Assembly: GCA_937891895.1 (NCBI GenBank)
Contig: CALATN010000168.1
Span: 1-29,859, forward strand
DNA length: 29,859 nt
Direction: 5' to 3'
From: an uncultured Clostridia bacterium
GTDB lineage: Bacteria > Bacillota > Clostridia > Oscillospirales > Ruminococcaceae
The notes beneath the pieces were generated by a model that was not told the origin of the DNA, ran no database searches, and was given only the letters and a program-made list of their open reading frames with translations. Of this stretch, positions 15,214 through 22,916 are shown piece by piece (position 1 is the stretch's first letter; each line of letters begins with the position of its first letter). Both the position numbers and the translations under genes were made by a program.

Positions 15214-16278
15214 ATGTATCTTGTAAAAAAAGTGACCGAAAATGATTATGAAGATTTTTTAGATTTTCCCTCACGCATACATATAAAAAAAGAGCTTATG
15301 CAGAAGCGTTCCGATGAAATTGCATTGCTCAAAGGTACACATACGTTGAGCAATTATTTCACATTTACAGCTTTTCTATGTTACTGTGACAGCAAGGTTG
15401 TTGCAAGATGTGCTGTAACAATATATACCGATAAAGATGAAGCTTATCTCGGTTTTTTTGACAGCGAGGATAATATTGAAGCAGTAAAAACTATTATGGA
15501 AGCAGCCGAAAACTTTGCAAAAGAAAACGGAATAAGAAAGCTTACAGGTCCTGTTGACGCAAGCTTTTGGATTGGATACAGAATGAAATCTAACAAATTT
15601 GATGAAAAGCGATTCTTTTCCGAACCCTATGGCAAGGACTATTACCCGAAGCTATGGAAGGAAAACGGCTATAAAATTTCCCAGGTGTATGTATCAAACA
15701 TCTATAAAAAGCTTTCAAAGAACGAGGAAGATGACGAAAACTATATAAAAAGATATAACTTTTTTACCAAAAGAGGTTACAGCATTGTTTCTCCGTCAAG
15801 AAAAGACTGGGACAAGGTTATCGGTGAGGTTTACACTCTGCTTGTTAAGCTATACAGTGATTTCCCTGTTTTCTCGCATATTACCGAAAAAGAGTTTAGA
15901 GAGATGTATAAGGACCTCAAAACAGTTCTTGATTTTTCTATGGTCAAACTTGGATATAAAAATAATAAGCTGGCAGGATTTTTTATTAGCGTTCCCGATT
16001 ACGGAAATAGACTTTGCGGAAATATAGGACTTCCTGAGATTTTATTTATGCTTAAAAACAGAAGAAGATGTGATAATTACATTCTTCTGTATATTGGCGT
16101 TGACGAAAAGCATCTGGGACTTGGATCTGCTTTGTCACAAGCTATGTTTGAAGAGCTTCGCAGAAAAAGATCTTCATCAATAGGTGCTCTTATTAAAAAG
16201 GGCAAGGTGTCCGAAAAATATATTGACAATAAAATCCTTTACCAAAGGGAATATCTGCTGTTTGAAAAGCATTTATAA
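15214..16278 (+). CDS. Large GNAT-fold acyltransferase, last gene of lipid operon
   Basis: This 354-residue cytoplasmic protein has a C-terminal GNAT acyl-CoA-binding motif, GVDEKHLGLGSALSQAMFEE (295-314). Its N-terminal half contains YLGFFDSEDNIEA (78-90), LTGPVDASFWIGYRM (110-124) and YYPKLWKENGY (143-153). That half resembles a family of long GNAT proteins (about 350-400 residues) with the FGFFE, GP and NPxYY blocks; I recall the resemblance without being able to test it. Some long GNAT enzymes acylate amino groups of lipids, for example the bacterial ceramide synthase. The lipid context makes N- or O-acylation of the operon's product attractive, but this is inference. AAAGGAG lies eight bases before the ATG, one base after the preceding stop. 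A terminator follows at 16325. Confidence 0.65.
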   Translation: MYLVKKVTENDYEDFLDFPSRIHIKKELMQKRSDEIALLKGTHTLSNYFTFTAFLCYCDSKVVARCAVTIYTDKDEAYLGFFDSEDNIEAVKTIMEAAENFAKENGIRKLTGPVDASFWIGYRMKSNKFDEKRFFSEPYGKDYYPKLWKENGYKISQVYVSNIYKKLSKNEEDDENYIKRYNFFTKRGYSIVSPSRKDWDKVIGEVYTLLVKLYSDFPVFSHITEKEFREMYKDLKTVLDFSMVKLGYKNNKLAGFFISVPDYGNRLCGNIGLPEILFMLKNRRRCDNYILLYIGVDEKHLGLGSALSQAMFEELRRKRSSSIGALIKKGKVSEKYIDNKILYQREYLLFEKHL

Positions 16279-16324
16279 CTTGCTCAATTGAGAAATAGTA
16301 TTCTTATTTTTTATTATTCAATAA

Positions 16325-16354
16325 ACAGGCACACGGTCGATTCCGTGTGCCTGT
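16325..16354. terminator. Bidirectional terminator closing the lipid operon
   Basis: ACAGGCACACGG (16325-16336) pairs perfectly with CCGTGTGCCTGT (16343-16354) over a six-base loop. The minus side reads into TTTATTG after the stem, serving the convergent XRE gene. The plus side has no U-run, so termination there may be weaker. Confidence 0.7.
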
Positions 16355-16474
16355 CTGCATAACCCGCTGTATTAAGTTTTATACGATATTTGTGAAAACT
16401 TCTTTATCGCTGTCCAACTAAGACGGTACCTTTTCTTTTGCCTATTGAAATAAATCAGAAAATGTGTTAGAATA

Positions 16475-17185
16475 TTACTTGTCGGAATTGTTGATAATCT
16501 GCATACGCGCTTCACTGTTCTTGATAACGTTGAGAAGTGATGATGCAGAGCCTGGATATTCTTCCGCAAGGGAGTTTGCCGTGATGAGTGTTTCATCGGT
16601 TTCGGCAGCAACATCTCCGCCGTTTATCGCTACACCCTTTGCAGCAGCGGAAGCGTTAGCTTCACAAACTGACATAGCCGCAGAAGCTGAGCCTGATGAA
16701 ATGATTTCGGGGATTGTGAAGAAATGCTGGTCGTTCTTCGGGTTAGCCGAATAAACTATGCGGAACATCTTGTAAACCGCAAGCATAAGGTAGTTGGAAA
16801 CTTCCTTCAGTACGGTTGCGCTCTTTGTTTTCTGAACAAGTGAGAAAAGCACCGTAACAGCGTTTACAACAAGCTTCTTGTTGAAGGACGCCATTACACC
16901 GCCAGCCGCAATCTTATCCTTGCTGTTGGGGTCGTGTTCGGGGATATCCTCATAGGAAATAGTCTTTCCTGCAGGCTCGGGTGAACGACCGAGGAGATAA
17001 TCGCAGGAAACATTATAATAATCAGCTGTTTTAACGAGAAATTCAAGGCCGCATTCTCTGATGCCCTTTTCGTAATGTGAAAGGAGTGCCTGTGAAATGC
17101 CGAGGTCGGCAGCTGCTTTTTTCTGACTGATGCCGCGTTCTTTCCTGAGCAGAGTTATAATTCTTGGAAAGTCCGAATTCATCAT
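16475..17185 (-). CDS. XRE family transcriptional regulator
   Basis: The 236-residue protein has an N-terminal Cro/C1-type helix-turn-helix (residues 6-62, ISQKKAAADLGISQALLSHY as core), followed by GLEFLVKTADYYNVSCDYLLG, the usual fifth helix. The remaining 165 residues are helical, with alanine-rich stretches and no recognised domain. It is a DNA-binding regulator whose effector is unknown. AGGAGG precedes two consecutive ATG codons (17185 and 17182). The second has the better spacing of seven bases, so the protein may be one residue shorter. Its own promoter is bracketed by two TTTAC/GTAAA palindromes, suggesting autorepression. It could conceivably also act on neighbouring operons. Confidence 0.88.
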   Translation of the reverse strand: MMNSDFPRIITLLRKERGISQKKAAADLGISQALLSHYEKGIRECGLEFLVKTADYYNVSCDYLLGRSPEPAGKTISYEDIPEHDPNSKDKIAAGGVMASFNKKLVVNAVTVLFSLVQKTKSATVLKEVSNYLMLAVYKMFRIVYSANPKNDQHFFTIPEIISSGSASAAMSVCEANASAAAKGVAINGGDVAAETDETLITANSLAEEYPGSASSLLNVIKNSEARMQIINNSDK

Positions 17186-17205
17186 GCCACCTCCTGAAAA
17201 ATTTC

Positions 17206-17220
17206 TTTACGTACTGTAAA
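17206..17220. promoter_or_regulatory. Operator-like palindrome 1 of the XRE gene
   Basis: TTTAC-GTACT-GTAAA straddles the base next to the -10 box of the XRE promoter, in the position where a bound regulator would block open-complex formation. Confidence 0.45.
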
Positions 17221-17248
17221 TTATAACTCATACCGTACATTTTGTAAA
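17220..17248 (-). promoter_or_regulatory. Sigma-A promoter of the XRE gene
   Basis: On the minus strand TTTACA (17248-17243), 17 bases, TATAAT (17225-17220), about 35 bases ahead of the start codon. Confidence 0.75.
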
Positions 17249-17257
17249 TAGGTTTAC
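17244..17257. promoter_or_regulatory. Operator-like palindrome 2 of the XRE gene
   Basis: GTAAA-TAGG-TTTAC overlaps the XRE -35 box and uses the same half-site pair as the palindrome at 17206 in the opposite order. Confidence 0.45.
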
Positions 17258-17277
17258 GCAAAAAAAGTCGATAAATG

Positions 17278-17307
17278 TTGAGAAACTTTTTTGTATATTT
17301 GTATAAA
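17278..17307 (+). promoter_or_regulatory. Probable promoter of the phosphatase-rluA operon
   Basis: TTGAGA (17278-17283), 18 bases, TATAAA (17302-17307), 49 bases before the phosphatase start. It is divergent from the XRE promoter. Confidence 0.55.
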
Positions 17308-17356
17308 AATTATCATCAATTTACCATTTTTTAGTGAAAAGAGAGGAGAAACCACA

Positions 17357-17974
17357 ATGAAGGGTTATCGTATAAGCATACTTCGCCACGGCATCACCGA
17401 GGCAAATGAGAACGGAATATACATCGGCAAGACCGATCTGCCCCTTTCTGATGCGGGCAGAGAAATGCTGGAGGACAAGTTCGACCAGCTTGAATATCCG
17501 AAGGTGCAGAGGGTTTACTCCAGCCCGCTGGAAAGAGCGATACAGTCGGCGGAAATCCTTTTCCCCGAACGTGAAATTGTTATTGTTGACGACCTGAGAG
17601 AAATGGATTTCGGCGTGTTCGAGGGACTTCCCGCCGCTGAACTTATCCAGCTTGACAGCTACAAGAAGTGGCTAAAGGGCGGACTTGACAATCCTCCGCC
17701 GAACGGTGAAACCCTCCGCAATATGATGACACGCTGCTACTCGGCGCTGAACCTGATTATTATGGATATGATGAAGAACGGCTATACCCATACAGGCGTG
17801 GTTACCCATTCGGGTATACTGATGAATATGATGTCCTGCTTTGGTCTGCCGAAGATGAAGCCGATGGAGTTTGCCTGCGAGCCGGGTGAGGGCTACGAAA
17901 TTCTGGTAAGCGCTATGATGTGGCAGAATGGAAACACCTTTGAAATTCTGGGCAAAATTCCCGGAAAAGAATAA
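17357..17974 (+). CDS. Histidine phosphatase family protein
   Basis: The 205-residue protein belongs to the histidine phosphatase (phosphoglycerate mutase-like) superfamily. The phospho-accepting histidine is H11 in LRHGITEAN. The supporting catalytic residues are R60 (SSPLERA), E82 (REMDFGVFEG) and H151 (VVTHSG). It hydrolyses or transfers a phosphate; the group includes CobC, GpmB-like and broad phosphatases, and the substrate is not evident. The ATG at 17357 lies eight bases after GGAG; an upstream ATG at 17291 overlaps the promoter and is rejected. It is the first gene of a three-gene unit, 15 bases before the membrane-protein gene. Confidence 0.88.
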   Translation: MKGYRISILRHGITEANENGIYIGKTDLPLSDAGREMLEDKFDQLEYPKVQRVYSSPLERAIQSAEILFPEREIVIVDDLREMDFGVFEGLPAAELIQLDSYKKWLKGGLDNPPPNGETLRNMMTRCYSALNLIIMDMMKNGYTHTGVVTHSGILMNMMSCFGLPKMKPMEFACEPGEGYEILVSAMMWQNGNTFEILGKIPGKE

Positions 17975-17989
17975 TCGGAGGAACGAATT

Positions 17990-18793
17990 TTGAAAAACTT
18001 CAAGGAGCTTAAACAAAGTGTTTCCCCTCGTATGAAAAGATGCTGGGGTGAATGCTGTGCATTGTTTTTTATTTCGGCAGGAGGCATAACTGCCGGTATC
18101 TTTGCGTGGTTTCTTACAACAAATTATCTACTGGCAATGGATATAATCAACAGTATGAATGACCCGATGGCTCTTCTTGCGGCGGTGTGCGTATTCCTGA
18201 TTATGTGGATAATCAGTGTGCCGTACAGATATGGTTCGAGATGGTACAGACTCCAGCAGGTCAGAGGACATGCTGTGCATGCAAAAAGCGTATTCAGCTG
18301 TTATTTTTCATCAAAGCGTCTGTTTCAGATATATAAGCTCAGTGCTTCGCTCACTCTGAGGAAAAGTCCGCTGATTGTTGTAATGCTGCTGTTGGTTGGT
18401 GCAGCAATTTTCTATATTATAAGATTTGGCGGAAATGAAGGGGCAATATATGGATTTGTATCAGTTGTTCTTATTATGATTTTAGTTGTGGTATATTTGA
18501 TGTACACAATTATCAATATCAAATATACAGCTGCGCCATATCTTTTTGCGCTTGGTCACGACAGACCTGTGAAGGACATTATAAAGGAAAGCGTGACATT
18601 TACCAAAAGCAAGCATGGGTATATGATTGAAATTCTGCGTAGCTGTGCATTGATGCTTATACCGTGCATATTTGTGTTTCCGATGATTTTTGTTATTCCG
18701 AAAATGATGATGATTTACACAGCAGCAATAAATGAAATGATAGAAAACGGCTTTGCTGAAGACAGGCTGGTCGGTATGGAACGGAGAGAGTGA
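17990..18793 (+). CDS. Integral membrane protein of unknown function
   Basis: I do not recognise this 267-residue protein. It has about six hydrophobic segments (near residues 24-46, 60-76, 127-145, 153-173 and 217-245, the last long enough for two) joined by basic loops. This resembles loosely the DUF975/glycerophosphoryl-diester membrane family plan, with helices grouped around a central amphipathic section. The start is a TTG at 17990, eight bases after GGAGG; no ATG is nearby. It lies 15 bases after the phosphatase gene and is followed one base later by the pseudouridine synthase start, so the three are co-transcribed. No catalytic motif is visible. Confidence 0.7.
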   Translation: MKNFKELKQSVSPRMKRCWGECCALFFISAGGITAGIFAWFLTTNYLLAMDIINSMNDPMALLAAVCVFLIMWIISVPYRYGSRWYRLQQVRGHAVHAKSVFSCYFSSKRLFQIYKLSASLTLRKSPLIVVMLLLVGAAIFYIIRFGGNEGAIYGFVSVVLIMILVVVYLMYTIINIKYTAAPYLFALGHDRPVKDIIKESVTFTKSKHGYMIEILRSCALMLIPCIFVFPMIFVIPKMMMIYTAAINEMIENGFAEDRLVGMERRE

Positions 18794-18794
18794 T

Positions 18795-19700
18795 TTGCAG
18801 GCTGTAACGGAAGTGATTGAGTTTAAGGTTACAGAACACTGTGATGGCATGCTGTGCGGAGATTTTCTGCGGCAAGCAGGTGTTTCAAGAAGACTTGTAA
18901 CAAAGTTGAAGCGTGTTTCTATGGGAATAACACGTAATGGTGAGCTGCTCAGGACGGTTGATACGGTTTGTTCAGGTGATGTTATCGCGTTGAAAAAGCT
19001 TGATGAAAGTCAGCTTGAACCAAACGTGAAGCTTGATGTTCCCGTTGCATATGAAGACGAGAATATCGTTGTTTTCAACAAGCCTGCAGGAATGCCTGTT
19101 CATCCGTCAATAAAGCATCAGGGCGATACGCTGGGTAATTGTTTTTCGGCTATGTACAAGGGTCTTACTTTCCGACCGATAAACAGACTTGACAAGGATA
19201 CGTCGGGACTTTGTGCTGTGGCGAAAAGTGCGCACGCTGCAAACTTCTATGGCGGAAAAATTGATAAGGTTTATTTTGCCGTAACGGAAGGCACACCTGT
19301 TCCAACAGGGAAAATTGAAAACGTGGAATGGACAGAACATCTTAACAGCTATCGGATTGATGCGCCTATCGGCAGAGCAGGTGAGTCTATAATACGCAGG
19401 GAAGTTCGTGTCGACGGACAGCGTGCTGTTACAAACTATACTATTATAAAAGGAAACGAAATGCACAGTCTTGTGCGTGTTGTGCTGGAAACGGGACGTA
19501 CACATCAGATAAGAGTACACTTTTCATCTGTGGGACATCCGCTTGCAGGGGATGATTTTTATGGCGGAAGCCTTGAAAAATGTAAGGTGCAGGCACTTCA
19601 CTGCGGAGAAATGTGTTTTCCTACATTTGAAGGAAAGTGCGTCAAAGTAGAATGTTCCATCAGAGAGGATATGGAAAAGCTTTTTGAGGACATTGACTGA
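18795..19700 (+). CDS. RluA family pseudouridine synthase
   Basis: The protein of about 301 residues is an RluA/RluD-type pseudouridine synthase, which isomerises uridine to pseudouridine in rRNA or tRNA. The N-terminal S4-like RNA-binding segment (about 18-75) contains SRRLVTKLKR. The catalytic motif is INRLDKDTSGL with D133. The companion blocks NKPAGMPVHPS (95-105), the RTHQIRVHF tail and HPLAGDDFYGG are all present. I prefer the TTG at 18795, six bases after GGAGAG and just past the previous stop, to an in-frame ATG at 18753 that would overlap the membrane protein by 41 bases. It is the last gene of the unit. The modified position cannot be predicted. Confidence 0.88.
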   Translation: MQAVTEVIEFKVTEHCDGMLCGDFLRQAGVSRRLVTKLKRVSMGITRNGELLRTVDTVCSGDVIALKKLDESQLEPNVKLDVPVAYEDENIVVFNKPAGMPVHPSIKHQGDTLGNCFSAMYKGLTFRPINRLDKDTSGLCAVAKSAHAANFYGGKIDKVYFAVTEGTPVPTGKIENVEWTEHLNSYRIDAPIGRAGESIIRREVRVDGQRAVTNYTIIKGNEMHSLVRVVLETGRTHQIRVHFSSVGHPLAGDDFYGGSLEKCKVQALHCGEMCFPTFEGKCVKVECSIREDMEKLFEDID

Positions 19701-19726
19701 TATCGCAGGATTGGAGCACAAGCTTT

Positions 19727-19743
19727 TGTTACTGTTTTGTAAT
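19727..19743 (+). promoter_or_regulatory. Consensus WalR box 1
   Basis: TGTTAC-TGTTT-TGTAAT fits the WalR (YycF) consensus TGTWAH-N5-TGTWAH exactly. A TATAAT follows at 19747-19752, so the box covers the -35 region of a possible upstream promoter. Confidence 0.5.
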
Positions 19744-19975
19744 AATTATAATTAGTACAAACGGCTATTCTGCGCATTTGTTTTGAGAATGAGTTGTAAA
19801 AAGGTTACAATTTGTAACTGTTATAAATTGTAAATTTTATCATAATGAAGCAATATAACAAGTCTTTTTGTATAAATACAAATTATTTTTGTAGCAAAAA
19901 TCGCCAAAATACAGGGATGATTTTGTGATAATATCCAAAAAAGATGAACTAAATGTGACTAAAAACGTTTTACAG
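19744..19975. other. AT-rich leader with repeated TGTAA motifs
   Basis: No gene is visible. The stretch repeats TTGTAAC/TTGTAAA and its inverse several times, including the palindrome GTTAC-AATTT-GTAAC near 19805. These resemble degenerate WalR half-sites around the two full boxes. Confidence 0.4.
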
Positions 19976-20003
19976 TTGATTTTTTCGGATAAAAAGGTAT
20001 AAT
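19976..20003 (+). promoter_or_regulatory. Sigma-A promoter of the M23 peptidase gene
   Basis: TTGATT (19976-19981), 16 bases, TATAAT (19998-20003), about 105 bases before the start codon. Confidence 0.7.
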
Positions 20004-20011
20004 AGTAGTAA

Positions 20012-20028
20012 TGTTACTCTTTTGTAAC
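20012..20028 (+). promoter_or_regulatory. Consensus WalR box 2
   Basis: TGTTAC-TCTTT-TGTAAC is a second exact match to TGTWAH-N5-TGTWAH. It sits at the expected transcription start of the promoter at 19976, a position usually linked with repression, while box 1 lies in an activating position. Confidence 0.5.
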
Positions 20029-20108
20029 TGTTTGTTTTGTAAACGATTTTCAATATGAATACGATAGATAAAATATGTGTGTAACAAAAGCAGAAAGGAG
20101 TTGTTGTA

Positions 20109-21929
20109 ATGAGTCTTCATCCAAATGCTGAAAAGCAAGCGGAGAACCTCGCTGCTGAAAAGAAAAAGATAACATTTGAAACAGCTATGGTTGACATAGG
20201 TACACTCGTTACATATATCTGTTCCGCTGCCGTAAGAAGAACTCTCGGAGTTGTTGTCAGTGCGGCAAAAGCGATAAAGAATTGTCTTGTTCCTCTTGGA
20301 ATGAAAATAGCAGACGTTTTCATTAGAAGGGTAAAGAATTTCGGAATAGGCTTTGTAAAGCTTGTTGAGGGTGCATCTGCTGCTAAGGCGAGATTTGCCG
20401 AGAGAAAGAATGAAGGCGGCTTTGGCAAGGCGTTACTCGGTCAGTTTTCTGATATCGGCAGAGCAATAAAGAACAACAGAAATTTCACAAAAACGGTTAT
20501 CAACTATACAGTTCCTGCATTGAGCATTGCGCTTCTGGTAGGTGTGGTTGCTGAAAAAACTTCTGCTGATTACGGTGTTTCCGTTGAGTATAACGGTCAG
20601 GAAATCGGTGTTGTATCCGAAGAGTCAGTAATTGCAAATGCTCAGCAGGTGGTTGCTGACAGAGCTACATATTATGATACAGACAGTGAAACCTATATCA
20701 CTGCTACGCTTTCTCTGAAGCCTCTCGGTGCACAGGATGAGGTCATTGACGAGCAGATGCTTGCTGATGTGATTGAGGAGCAGATTATTGAAACAATGCC
20801 TGCAGAAGCTGTTGAAGAGCCTGCTGAAGAGACTGTTGAACCTGTTGACAGCAATGAAGGTAAGGAAAGAGCTTACGTTATTACAATTGATGGTGAGTTT
20901 GTAGGTGCGGTTACTGATAATACCGCAATCGGCAATTTCCTTGAAACAAAAAAAGCAGAATACACTGATGAAGGTGTTATCGATATTGAATTTGACAAGG
21001 ATGTCGAGTATACATACGAAAACTATGTAATGCCTGACCAGATCGTTGACCAGATCGATATCATCGAAAAGCTTGATTCTCTCGTAACAGAGCCTGTTTA
21101 TTATGAGGTTGTCAAGGGCGATAATCCTTGGGATGTTGCTATGGATAACGGTATGACAATGGATGAGCTCAACGAGTGCTTTGCTTCTTATAAGGGCGAG
21201 GAAATCGAGGACATTACAGAATATTTCCCGATTGGTGCTGTTATCCAGCTTTCTGAGGAAGTTCCTTATCTTCAGGTTCTTACGACCAAGGAAGTTGAAT
21301 ACACAGAAGAAATTGATTACGAAATCATCAAGACTGAAGATGATGACATCTACAAGGGCGACTACGAGGTTGATGTTGAAGGTGTTGAAGGCGAAAAGAA
21401 GGTTGTCGCAAAGGTTACATATAAGGGCGATAAGGCTGTTACCACAGAAGTAATCAGCGAAACTGTTATTTCCGAACCTGTTGCTGAACATAGAAGAGTC
21501 GGCACAAGAGAAACAATTACGCCTGTAAGTGAAGGAAGCGGTGGTTCAGGTGAGTATTTCTGGCCTGTTGACGGCGGTTACATTTCTGCTTATATGGGCG
21601 ACGGCAGAGGCCATAAGGGTATTGATATTGCTGCTCCTTACGGTACACCGATTTACGCAACTGAGGCTGGTACAATCACTCAGGCTGAAACAGGCTGGAA
21701 CGGCGGCTACGGTACTTGCGTAAGAATTGAACACGATAACGGTGAAGTTGCAATGTATGCTCACATGAGCTCACTTGCTGAAATTTCTTATGGCGACTAC
21801 GTTGTCAAGGGTCAGCTCATCGGTTACGTGGGAAGCACAGGCGACTCCACAGGTAATCACCTCCACTTTGAAATCAGAAGCCCATACGGCTCTTATGAAG
21901 ACCCACTGGACTACGTTTCACAGTATTGA
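20109..21929 (+). CDS. Membrane-anchored M23 peptidase with LysM-like and G5 domains
   Basis: The 606-residue protein is a cell-wall endopeptidase. Residues 1-129 are basic and probably cytoplasmic, and a single hydrophobic segment lies at about 130-148. Outside follow an acidic linker rich in glutamate (about 206-250), a LysM-like segment (YEVVKGDNPWDVAMDNGMT, 332-350), a G5-type domain (about 388-466) and the M23 zinc peptidase domain (484-604). The zinc ligands are HKGID (H502, D506) and HLH (H584, H586), so the active site looks intact; such enzymes cut peptide cross-links in peptidoglycan. AAAGGAG lies eight bases before the ATG. Two WalR boxes upstream place it in the probable WalRK regulon. 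The long cytoplasmic N-terminus is unusual for the family and may be a contact for a cytoplasmic partner. Confidence 0.88.
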   Translation: MSLHPNAEKQAENLAAEKKKITFETAMVDIGTLVTYICSAAVRRTLGVVVSAAKAIKNCLVPLGMKIADVFIRRVKNFGIGFVKLVEGASAAKARFAERKNEGGFGKALLGQFSDIGRAIKNNRNFTKTVINYTVPALSIALLVGVVAEKTSADYGVSVEYNGQEIGVVSEESVIANAQQVVADRATYYDTDSETYITATLSLKPLGAQDEVIDEQMLADVIEEQIIETMPAEAVEEPAEETVEPVDSNEGKERAYVITIDGEFVGAVTDNTAIGNFLETKKAEYTDEGVIDIEFDKDVEYTYENYVMPDQIVDQIDIIEKLDSLVTEPVYYEVVKGDNPWDVAMDNGMTMDELNECFASYKGEEIEDITEYFPIGAVIQLSEEVPYLQVLTTKEVEYTEEIDYEIIKTEDDDIYKGDYEVDVEGVEGEKKVVAKVTYKGDKAVTTEVISETVISEPVAEHRRVGTRETITPVSEGSGGSGEYFWPVDGGYISAYMGDGRGHKGIDIAAPYGTPIYATEAGTITQAETGWNGGYGTCVRIEHDNGEVAMYAHMSSLAEISYGDYVVKGQLIGYVGSTGDSTGNHLHFEIRSPYGSYEDPLDYVSQY

Positions 21930-21941
21930 TAAACAAATCAA

Positions 21942-21973
21942 GCCATTCCCGATTGGGAATGGCTTTTGTTTTT
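21942..21973. terminator. Bidirectional terminator between M23 and Memo genes
   Basis: GCCATTCCC (21942-21950) pairs perfectly with GGGAATGGC (21955-21963) around GATT and is followed by TTTTGTTTTT on the plus strand. The minus strand reads TTGATTTGTTT after the stem. Confidence 0.92.
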
Positions 21974-21977
21974 GTGT

Positions 21978-22916
21978 TTACTTTTCAGCAGCGTAAACAA
22001 GGTAGCTGGTCAGCCCCTCGGGGTACGCTTTTTCGCTGTAGGGCACGCCGCTTATCAGCATTGAATTGCTCCTGTCAAGAAGCTTTGGGTCAGTGCTGCT
22101 CTTTTCCGCGAGACGCATAAACGTGCCTAAGACATAAGGCGAGTCAACATTGTCGTCGGTCATTGAAGCAACTTTTTTGTAGTCACGGCTTGCAACGGCA
22201 TCAATTGTTTCCAAGTCACGCTGTTCGGTAACGTGTGCAGGAAGATAGTGAGAAAAATCCGCTGAGAACAGGAATATACACTCCTTGTCAAAGCCGGAGT
22301 AAAGCTCCGCAAGTCTGTCGGGGATATCCTTGTCAGCCTTTTCGTCAACGAGGACAAAGGCAATCTGCGAGTCGGGAAAGTAGTATTTTATGTAGGGAAT
22401 AAGTGCAGAAATTCCATGGTCAAGCTCTGCCATTTCATTATCACAGACAGCATCCGTTTCTTTAATTATTGCGTCCGTCAGAACCGTGTCGCACTTAAGT
22501 CTGCCGAAGGGAGTGTCCCAATCGCACATGGATGTGCAAATCGGATTATCCTCGGTGAAATGCATTGTTGCCGTAACAATCACTGTGTCAGTCTGCTTTC
22601 TTGAGGAAGAAGCGGTTTTCAGAAAACCAGCAATAAGCCGTCCCGCAAGAAGATGATGGGGAACAGTGCCGCAGAAAATCTCGCCATTTGAGCCGTAGTC
22701 CACAGCGGCAGAGATGTGATTGGAGAAGCTGTTTCTGTCGTAGTAGGTACAGGGAAGAGGCGTGCTTTGGGGGATAATCGCCGAGGCAGTAACTTCCACA
22801 GCGGGAAAACCTTCGGCAGTTTCGCCTGAATAATCATTATTACAGCCACAGGCTGCGGAAAGGATAAGCAATCCGCAGCAGATAAGGGCTGTTATTTTTT
22901 TATGCGTTCTGTCCAT
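21978..22916 (-). CDS. Memo-family (AmmeMemoRadiSam B) lipoprotein
   Basis: This 312-residue protein has a lipoprotein-like N-terminus: a basic start, the hydrophobic stretch ITALICCGLLILSAAC, and candidate lipid cysteines C23 and C25. It is followed by a low-complexity linker and a Memo domain (about 60-310). The histidines that match the Memo metal site are in VPHHLLAG (87-88), ATMHF (119) and FSADFSHY (223), with ELDHGIS (167) as another conserved one. Memo proteins resemble non-haem iron dioxygenases, but their role in bacteria is unresolved. The other members of the AmmeMemoRadiSam set (AMMECR1 and a radical SAM enzyme) are not here. The gene starts inside the end of the alpha-2-macroglobulin gene (17-base overlap), so the two lipoproteins are made together. 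Confidence 0.82.
   Translation of the reverse strand: MDRTHKKITALICCGLLILSAACGCNNDYSGETAEGFPAVEVTASAIIPQSTPLPCTYYDRNSFSNHISAAVDYGSNGEIFCGTVPHHLLAGRLIAGFLKTASSSRKQTDTVIVTATMHFTEDNPICTSMCDWDTPFGRLKCDTVLTDAIIKETDAVCDNEMAELDHGISALIPYIKYYFPDSQIAFVLVDEKADKDIPDRLAELYSGFDKECIFLFSADFSHYLPAHVTEQRDLETIDAVASRDYKKVASMTDDNVDSPYVLGTFMRLAEKSSTDPKLLDRSNSMLISGVPYSEKAYPEGLTSYLVYAAEK

Noticed and set aside
20625..21491. A 288-codon open frame antisense to the M23 peptidase gene
   Set aside because: It has an implausible composition rich in Asn, Phe, Ile and Cys, has no ribosome binding site, and is fully covered by a well-supported gene on the other strand.
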